Notes under the pieces: model-generated
Told to the model about the DNA's origin: nothing
What the model saw: the letters and a program-made list of their open reading frames with translations, nothing else
The model's database searches: none
Source: Burkholderiaceae bacterium
GTDB taxonomy: Bacteria; Pseudomonadota; Gammaproteobacteria; Burkholderiales; Burkholderiaceae_C
NCBI GenBank assembly: GCA_913776825.1
Contig: CAJYPV010000001.1
Span: forward strand, 1-35,389
Direction: 5' to 3'
Length of the DNA: 35,389 nucleotides
In this document: in pieces, positions 29,775 to 35,389 of the stretch
Layout: each line of letters begins with the position of its first letter
Position numbering within the stretch: the stretch's first letter is position 1
Made by a program: the position numbers and the translations under genes

Positions 29775-32422
29775 GCAGCACCACGCCCTCGCACGACGAC
29801 ACCGCCACCGCCTCGGCACCGCCGCGCGACGCCACGACCGGTGCGGTACTGCAGATCCTGGACGCGAGCAAGTCCAACAAGACCTGGTTCGACAGCCGCG
29901 GGCTGATCGCCGGCTACCACACTGTCTCGATCGGAGGCGAGAGCTTCCAGGGCCAGCGCGATTCGGCCAAGCGCGTCGCGAAGATCCCGTACGACTTCGC
30001 CGGCAAGCGCGTGCTCGACATCGGCTGCTCGAACGGCGGGCTGCTGCATCACCTGTCTGGCGCTATCGCGTTCGGTGTCGGCATCGACTTCAACACCCGC
30101 TGCATCAACGGCGCGAACGCGATCAAGGCGGCGAACGGCACGCACAACGTGCACTTCTACACCTTCGACCTCGACAAGGACGACCTGTCGCTGCTCGACA
30201 GCTTCGTGTTCGGCGAGCGCGTCGACGTCTGCTTCATCCTGAACATCTCGCTATGGGTCAAGCGCTGGAAGGAGGTGCTGAACCACTGCGCCGCGCTCAG
30301 CGACACGCTGGTGTTCGAGGCGCACGGCAATGCGCAGCAGCAGGCCGAGCAACTGCGTTTCGTGCAATCGGTGTACGGCCGCACCGAGCTGCTGTCGCAG
30401 CAGTCGGACGACGACCCGACCTATGCGCAACGCTCGATGTACCTGTGCAGCGGCCGTGCGGCGGACAACGGCTCGGCCGATGCGCTGGCCCTGGCACCAG
30501 TGCTAGGCGACAGCGACGAAGGCTCGGTACGGGCCGCGTGGCGGGCCTGCTTCCCGAACTCGCTGCCGGGCAGCGTGAAGGTGTTCGCGAACACGCACGA
30601 GAGCATCGTTGCCGAGATCGACGGCGACCACATCGTCAAGTTTCCGCGCGCGCACCGCGGTGCCGCCGGCATCCAGGTCGAGCAGCGCATCACCGATTTC
30701 GTCCGCGCGCGCGTCGCGGTGCAGGTGCCGAAGATCGAGCTGCACAGCCGGCCGGTCGCGCTGGCCCGCTACCCGAAGATCGACGGCCACAGCTTCGACC
30801 GCAACGCCTACGCGAAACTGACCGATGCTAAGAAGGATACGCTGGCCGCGCAGCTGGCGGCCTTCATGGTCGCGCTGCATGCGGTGCCTGCGGCCGAGAT
30901 CGAGCAGGCCGGGCTGACGTTCGCGCCGTCGTGGGAGCTGTCGGCCGATCTGATCGAGACCCAGCTCGGGGCCAGCGAGCACCCGGTGATCCGCAAGCTG
31001 GTGCCCGAGATCGTGCGCAACCACCGCAACCTGAAGGTACCGGCGAAGCAGCTGGTGCTCGGGCACTTCGACCTGCACGGTGGCAACCTGCTGTTCGATG
31101 CGGCGCAGGAGCGGCTGGTCGGCGTGATCGACTTCGGCAACTGCAAGCGCGGCGACCTGCACCAGGATTTCTCGCCGATGTGCCTGAGCTCGCCCGACCT
31201 GGCCGAGCGCGTGATGCGCGCCTACGAGCAGCAATCGGGCCGCAAGCTAAACCGGCTGATGGTGCAGCACTACGCGACCACCTTCTACCTGAACCTGCTC
31301 GCCGGCCTGCAGCGCAACGGCAGCGTCGACAAGCATGCGTACTGGCTGGACCAGTTGGAATCGTGGTTCAACCACCTGGTGATGGAGCGCGCGAAGGCAC
31401 GGCTCGCAAACGCCAAGCCGGTGTCGACGCTGCCGCCATCGTGGCGCCAGTGGGTGGCGTCGAACCTGATGAAGGGCAGCGAGGCGGCGACGCTGCAGGG
31501 CATCCTGCGCGAGAACGGCTTTGCCGACATCGAATCGGCGGTGGAGCTGGCGCATGCGCAATCGGATCCGTATGTCGAAGCGGGCCGCGAGATCTTCAAG
31601 ACTCTGGCCAAGCGCAACTGGCTGCTGAAGACCTGCGACACGCTGGCGGCGCTGGACCCGCGTTACGGCAAGCAGGTGGAACGGCGCGCGGCGCCGGACT
31701 TTGCCGAGTTCGTGCGTGAGTACTACAGCCGCCACCTGCCGGTGGTGCTGACCGGCGGCATCGAGCACTGGGCGGCGCGCCGGCTGTGGACGCCGGAGTA
31801 CTTTGCCGAGAAGTTCGGCACCGCCCAGATCGAGGTGCAGCAGGGGCGCGAGAACGACCCGCTGTACGAGCGCAACGCCGGCCAGCACAAGACGCGTATG
31901 ACGATGGCCGAGTTCGTCCGCAAGGTGCGCGCGGTCGACGCGTCGAACGATTTCTACATGACGGCCAACAACATGAAGAGCAGCCTGGTCGGGCTGGCGC
32001 CGCTGTTCGACGATGCCGGCGACTTTGCGCAGGGCTACCGCAATGACCGCGGTGCGGGCACCGGGCAGTTCCTGTGGTTCGGCCCGAAAGGTACGTTCAC
32101 GCCGCTGCACCACGACCTGACCAACAACATGCTGATCCAGGTCTACGGACGCAAGAAGGTCACGCTGATCCCGGCGCTGCAGGCGCCGCACCTCTACAAC
32201 GACGTCGGCGTGTTCAGCGCCGCGGGCTTTCCGGACTTCGATGCCAAGCGCCATCCGCTGATGAAGCACGCGCGACCGCTTGAGGTGGAGATCGGCCCCG
32301 GCGATGCACTGTTCATTCCGGTCGGATGGTGGCACTGCGTCGAGAGCCTGGAGGTCTCGATCGGCATCAGCTTCACCAATTTTAACGAGACGAATGCGTT
32401 CTCGACCGATTTTCCAAGGTAA
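29771..32422 (+). CDS. Trifunctional SAM methyltransferase - APH-like kinase - JmjC/cupin_8 oxygenase
   Basis: 883 residues, cytoplasmic. Residues 25-230 form a class I methyltransferase with motif I VLDIGCSNGG (81-90) and a GYHTVSIGGESFQGQRD lead-in, as in the WbdD group. Residues 265-560 form an APH/choline-kinase-like kinase: lysine in DHIVKFPR, catalytic HFDLHGGN (H432, D434, N439), metal-binding IDFG (D454). Residues 635-883 form a JmjC/cupin_8 domain related to FIH-type 2-oxoglutarate oxygenases: PVVLTGGIEHW, iron ligands H780-x-D782 in PLHHDLTNN and H855 in PVGWWH. All key residues are present, so all three activities look live. It lies between the exporter genes and the RTX gene, 27 bases before the latter. 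A WbdD-like methyltransferase-kinase ends O-antigen chains elsewhere; here modification of the exported protein is more likely from context (inference). Confidence 0.85.
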   Translation: MSSTTPSHDDTATASAPPRDATTGAVLQILDASKSNKTWFDSRGLIAGYHTVSIGGESFQGQRDSAKRVAKIPYDFAGKRVLDIGCSNGGLLHHLSGAIAFGVGIDFNTRCINGANAIKAANGTHNVHFYTFDLDKDDLSLLDSFVFGERVDVCFILNISLWVKRWKEVLNHCAALSDTLVFEAHGNAQQQAEQLRFVQSVYGRTELLSQQSDDDPTYAQRSMYLCSGRAADNGSADALALAPVLGDSDEGSVRAAWRACFPNSLPGSVKVFANTHESIVAEIDGDHIVKFPRAHRGAAGIQVEQRITDFVRARVAVQVPKIELHSRPVALARYPKIDGHSFDRNAYAKLTDAKKDTLAAQLAAFMVALHAVPAAEIEQAGLTFAPSWELSADLIETQLGASEHPVIRKLVPEIVRNHRNLKVPAKQLVLGHFDLHGGNLLFDAAQERLVGVIDFGNCKRGDLHQDFSPMCLSSPDLAERVMRAYEQQSGRKLNRLMVQHYATTFYLNLLAGLQRNGSVDKHAYWLDQLESWFNHLVMERAKARLANAKPVSTLPPSWRQWVASNLMKGSEAATLQGILRENGFADIESAVELAHAQSDPYVEAGREIFKTLAKRNWLLKTCDTLAALDPRYGKQVERRAAPDFAEFVREYYSRHLPVVLTGGIEHWAARRLWTPEYFAEKFGTAQIEVQQGRENDPLYERNAGQHKTRMTMAEFVRKVRAVDASNDFYMTANNMKSSLVGLAPLFDDAGDFAQGYRNDRGAGTGQFLWFGPKGTFTPLHHDLTNNMLIQVYGRKKVTLIPALQAPHLYNDVGVFSAAGFPDFDAKRHPLMKHARPLEVEIGPGDALFIPVGWWHCVESLEVSIGISFTNFNETNAFSTDFPR

Positions 32423-32449
32423 TTCATCAATCACGCAGGGAGAAGGCAG

Positions 32450-35389
32450 ATGGGAGTGGTCGCCGGTATCGAGTGGTCGTACGAAAAGTACAAGCAATAT
32501 AAGGAACTGCAGGACAAGGTCAAGGACGCGTACGAAAAGTACGAGCAGGCCGTGAAGGTGCATGACGCGTACAAGCGCGACGACGCCTTCCACACACTTA
32601 CTGAATCGTTGCGGCTGCTGAACAAGTTCAACCCCTATCCCGGCGCGAGCGGCATCGACCAGATGATCGACGGGCTGGAGCGGGCGATCGATCCGGCGAT
32701 TGACACGCTGAGGAATCTCGGCGACCAGATCGAGAAAGCAATCAACGACGCCTCTGGCTTCCCGGGCAGCGCCCCAGACGGGGCGCCGCCGGGCATGGAA
32801 TACCAGCCGCGCGTGGTGGTGTCCGACGACGGCCGCTCGTTCTGGCAAGGCCCGCCGTTGCTGGTGCCGAAGGGCACTGCCATCCTCGACCGGCCGATCT
32901 ACATCGACGAGCGGGGAAACCCAATCGAACCGCCCCCGGGAGGCTGGCTAGAAACGCCGAAACCGCCGACGCCAACGGAACCAACCCCTACGCCGCCCGT
33001 CGATCCGACGCCTACTCCGCCGACGCCTACTCCGCCGACGCCTACTCCGCCGACGCCTACTCCGCCGACGCCCACTCCGCCGACGCCTACTCCGCCGACG
33101 CCCACTCCGCCGACGCCCACTCCGCCGACGCCCACTCCGCCGACGCCTACGCCTACGCCTACACCGACGCCTACACCGACGCCTACACCGACGCCGTTGC
33201 CTCCCTCGCCGCCGCCGCCGGTGCCGCCGCCGCCGCCGCGTGACCCGCTAGCGTTCGACCTGGACCGCAACGGCAAGATCGACACGATCCCGAAGAGTCA
33301 CGGGGTCAACTTCGACTTGGACAACAGCGGCTTCGCTGAGCGCACCAGCTGGATCGGCGCCACCGACGCGATGCTAGTGCTCGACCGAAACACCAACGGC
33401 GCGATCGACGGCGGTGCCGAGCTGTTCGGCACCGAGACGCGGCTCAGCAACGGCTCGCTAGCCCGCAACGGCTTCGAGGCACTGGCCGAGTTCGACCGCA
33501 ACACCGACGGCGTGATCGATGCCAACGATGAGATCTTCGGTGACCTGCGCCTGTGGCAGGATGCAAACAGCGACGGCGTCGCGAACGCCGGCGAGCTGAA
33601 GACATTGGCAGAGCTCAACGTCTCGTCCATTGACGTCAGCTACAACACGCAGCCATTCACCGATGCGAACAACGTGCAGCACCGCGAGATCGGTGCGTTC
33701 CGCTACGGCGATGGCTCAACCGGCCTGACCAACACGCTGTGGTTCGATTCGGACCGCCGCCTAACGGTGCCGGTCGGGCAGCTCAACGGCAACGGCATCG
33801 TTGTGCCGCCGGAAATCGCGCGCCTGCCCGATGCCGTCGGCTTCGGCAACGTGCACACGCTGCACCGCGCGATGGTGCTCGACACCAGCGGCGCGCTGAA
33901 AGCCGCGGTCCAGGCCTTCGTCGCAGCGACCGATCCGGCGCAGCGCCACCTGCTGGTCAAGCAGATCCTGGAGCTGTGGACGAACCAGGAAAACGTCGAC
34001 CCGGCCAGCCGCGGGGGCGTGATGGACGCCCGTGCGATCGGCGTCATGGAAAGCTTTCTCGGCCAGCCGGCCCTGCAGGCAAACCCGTCAGGCACTTACG
34101 CGCAAAGCCTGCAGCGCTCTTACGACCTGCTGGCCGCCAGCGTATACACCCAGCTTATGAGTGACAGCCATGCAGCATCGCTGCTGCGCAAGGTCAGCTT
34201 CACTGAAGTGAACGGCGTGTGGTCGGCCGATTTCACGATCGTCGCCGACCTGTTCGCACAACGCTTCAGCAACGGGGAGCCCAGCGCGGCTGCGCAGCTG
34301 GCCGACTTCATGGAGGTGGTGCGCGGCATCAACCCCTATGACGCGACGATGTACCGAGATTTCGTTGACCAACTCGAAGCGCGCGGTGCCGGGCTGCCTC
34401 CAGACGTGAGAAACACGATGATGACGGTGGTTTGGTCCGGCAACGACCTGATCAATGGCACCACGGCCCGCGACTCGATCAACGGCTACACCGGCAACGA
34501 CACCATCAACGGCGGGGTCGGCGACGACTGGCTGTGGGGCGGTGGCGGCCACGACGTGCTGAACGGCGGCGACGGGCTGGACTTCCTGTCCGGCGACGAC
34601 GGCAACGACCAGATCTCCGGCAACGGCGGCGCCGACGTGATGATCGGCGGCGCCGGCGACGACACGCTGACCGGCGGCGACGGAGCCGACCACGCCTATG
34701 GCGGCGACGGCAACGACTACCTGTACGGCGACGGCGCCTACGGCGGTGCCGGCGGCAACGACGTGCTCGACGGCGGGGCCGGCAACGACTACCTCGTCGG
34801 CGGCTTCGGCAGCGACACCTACCTGTTCGGTCGCGGCGATGGCCAGGACACCATCAACAACGACTCGGACGGCTGGAACGGCTATGCCGACCCGACAGTC
34901 GGCAAGCAGGACGTGTTGCAGTTCAAGCCGGGCGTGTTGGCGAGCGATGTCTCACTGTCTCGCAACGGCGACAACCTGGTCATCAAGATCAACGGCACGA
35001 CCGACCAGGTCACGGTCTCGAACTACTTCGTCAACGACGGCGTCAGCAGCCGCGGCTGGGCGCTGGAGCAAATCCGATTCAATGACGGCACGAGCTGGAA
35101 TGTCGCGACTGTCAAGGCTATGCTGCTGGTCAGCACGACCGATGCGAACGACACCATTACCGGCTACGCCACCGACGACCTGGTCGCCGGCCAGGGCGGT
35201 AACGATGCGCTGTCCGGCCGTGACGGCAACGACACGCTCGATGGCGGTGACGGCAACGATGCCCTGAACGGCGAGAACGGCAACGACTCGCTGATCGGCG
35301 GTGCCGGGTTGGACGTGCTGACTGGTGGCGTCGGGGCCGACACGCTGCGCGGCGGCGACGGCAACGACACGCTGTACGGCGACGGCGCC
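32450..35389 (+). CDS. Large RTX protein, type I secreted (runs off the window)
   Basis: 980 codons are visible and the frame is still open. An AGGGAGAAGG site precedes the ATG. Residues 1-110 are a charged coiled coil (EWSYEKYKQYKELQDKVKDA) with no signal peptide, as expected for this export route. Residues about 165-265 are a Pro/Thr stalk of TPPTP repeats. Next comes the FrpC-type block with EF-hand-like loops DRNTNGAIDGGAE, DRNTDGVIDANDE and DANSDGVANAGE. After about 250 residues of unassigned sequence, RTX repeats (GGxGxDxLx) start near residue 664, are interrupted by an HCBP-related module (DVLQFKPGVLASDVSLSRNG, GWALEQIRFNDGTSW) and resume at about 898. It should fold outside the cell on binding calcium. 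Adhesin, toxin or enzyme cannot be told because the C-terminus is missing. Confidence 0.92.
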   Translation, partial: MGVVAGIEWSYEKYKQYKELQDKVKDAYEKYEQAVKVHDAYKRDDAFHTLTESLRLLNKFNPYPGASGIDQMIDGLERAIDPAIDTLRNLGDQIEKAINDASGFPGSAPDGAPPGMEYQPRVVVSDDGRSFWQGPPLLVPKGTAILDRPIYIDERGNPIEPPPGGWLETPKPPTPTEPTPTPPVDPTPTPPTPTPPTPTPPTPTPPTPTPPTPTPPTPTPPTPTPPTPTPPTPTPTPTPTPTPTPTPTPLPPSPPPPVPPPPPRDPLAFDLDRNGKIDTIPKSHGVNFDLDNSGFAERTSWIGATDAMLVLDRNTNGAIDGGAELFGTETRLSNGSLARNGFEALAEFDRNTDGVIDANDEIFGDLRLWQDANSDGVANAGELKTLAELNVSSIDVSYNTQPFTDANNVQHREIGAFRYGDGSTGLTNTLWFDSDRRLTVPVGQLNGNGIVVPPEIARLPDAVGFGNVHTLHRAMVLDTSGALKAAVQAFVAATDPAQRHLLVKQILELWTNQENVDPASRGGVMDARAIGVMESFLGQPALQANPSGTYAQSLQRSYDLLAASVYTQLMSDSHAASLLRKVSFTEVNGVWSADFTIVADLFAQRFSNGEPSAAAQLADFMEVVRGINPYDATMYRDFVDQLEARGAGLPPDVRNTMMTVVWSGNDLINGTTARDSINGYTGNDTINGGVGDDWLWGGGGHDVLNGGDGLDFLSGDDGNDQISGNGGADVMIGGAGDDTLTGGDGADHAYGGDGNDYLYGDGAYGGAGGNDVLDGGAGNDYLVGGFGSDTYLFGRGDGQDTINNDSDGWNGYADPTVGKQDVLQFKPGVLASDVSLSRNGDNLVIKINGTTDQVTVSNYFVNDGVSSRGWALEQIRFNDGTSWNVATVKAMLLVSTTDANDTITGYATDDLVAGQGGNDALSGRDGNDTLDGGDGNDALNGENGNDSLIGGAGLDVLTGGVGADTLRGGDGNDTLYGDGA
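33016..33195 (+). repeat. Tandem 15-bp repeat coding TPPTP stalk
   Basis: Nine units of TCCGCCGACGCCYAC start at 33016 and every 15 bases to 33136, followed by three 12-base ACACCGACGCCT units. The only differences between the 15-mers are silent T/C changes. The repeat encodes a stiff Pro/Thr linker in the RTX protein, and its near identity makes copy number likely to vary. Confidence 0.9.
34439..34850 (+). repeat. RTX nonapeptide repeat block 1
   Basis: The RTX protein shows repeated GGxGxDxUx units here, for example GGAGDDTLTGGDGADHAYGG and GGAGNDYLVGG, after a leading GNDLINGTTARDSINGY. They form calcium-binding beta-roll turns. Confidence 0.9.
35141..35389 (+). repeat. RTX nonapeptide repeat block 2 (continues past the window)
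   Basis: After the HCBP-related insert, repeats resume with ANDTITGYATDDLVAGQGGN and GGDGNDALNGENGNDSLIGG and continue to the last base of the window. Confidence 0.9.

Noticed and set aside
33016..33195. CRISPR-like regularly spaced repeat
   Set aside because: Units are only 12-15 bp, have no spacers and stay in the coding frame of the RTX protein.
32899..33285. Minus-strand frame rich in VGVGGVGVGG repeats, resembling an elastin-like or PE_PGRS-like protein
   Set aside because: It is the antisense of the TPPTP repeat in the RTX protein, has no ribosome binding site and no sequence outside the repeat.

Overview
The window looks like chromosome of a high-GC betaproteobacterium, most likely a Burkholderiales of the Roseateles/Rubrivivax/Leptothrix type. 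This is inferred from strong G/C at third codon positions, the mix of environmental two-component, chromate-transport and VF530-type genes, and the IS3, IS5, IS30 and IS66 elements; no rRNA or tRNA is present to confirm it.

Layout. (1) 1-963: the end of an IS3-family element has cut the 3' end off an unknown minus-strand gene, and a C-terminal scrap of another gene lies just upstream. (2) 1195-15168: ordinary core-type genes. These are a chromate transporter; a universal stress protein with a coupled 31-residue membrane peptide and an FNR/Dnr-like box; a membrane histidine kinase/sigma-54 activator pair; a three-gene operon (DUF4166, membrane-anchored TIGR01777 epimerase, DUF1440/DUF4126-like fusion); a CheY-type regulator and a MerR-like mini-regulator; two secreted proteins; a VF530-family protein; a GT1 glycosyltransferase; and a ClpP-like protease with an extremely C-rich leader. 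(3) 15609-16732: two solitary orphan genes of unknown function. (4) 16740-25532: a graveyard of insertion sequences. IS66 copy A is broken by IS66 copy B; an IS30 element is split by IS66 copy C with a perfect 8-bp target duplication; IS66-C carries a passenger gene and has a nonsense codon in its transposase; an IS5-family element closes the block. (5) 25740-35389 (runs off the end): a type I secretion operon on the plus strand.

The secretion operon is the most interesting part. A close HlyB homologue and HlyD are followed without gaps by a lipoprotein-like secretin N0/STN-domain protein, then by an 883-residue protein joining a SAM methyltransferase, an APH-type kinase and a JmjC/cupin_8 oxygenase, and then by a large RTX protein (at least 980 residues) with a coiled-coil head, a (TPPTP)n stalk, EF-hand-like loops and RTX repeats. 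The first three junctions overlap or nearly touch (ATGA, 1 nt, ATGA), so export machinery and the triple enzyme are probably co-translated. The natural hypothesis is that the enzyme modifies the exported RTX protein, or a glycan or surface molecule it meets, in the position that an HlyC-type acyltransferase occupies in haemolysin operons. No HlyC and no TolC are seen in this window. A run of ten G residues lies at the start of the hlyB-like gene and could make the operon's translation variable.
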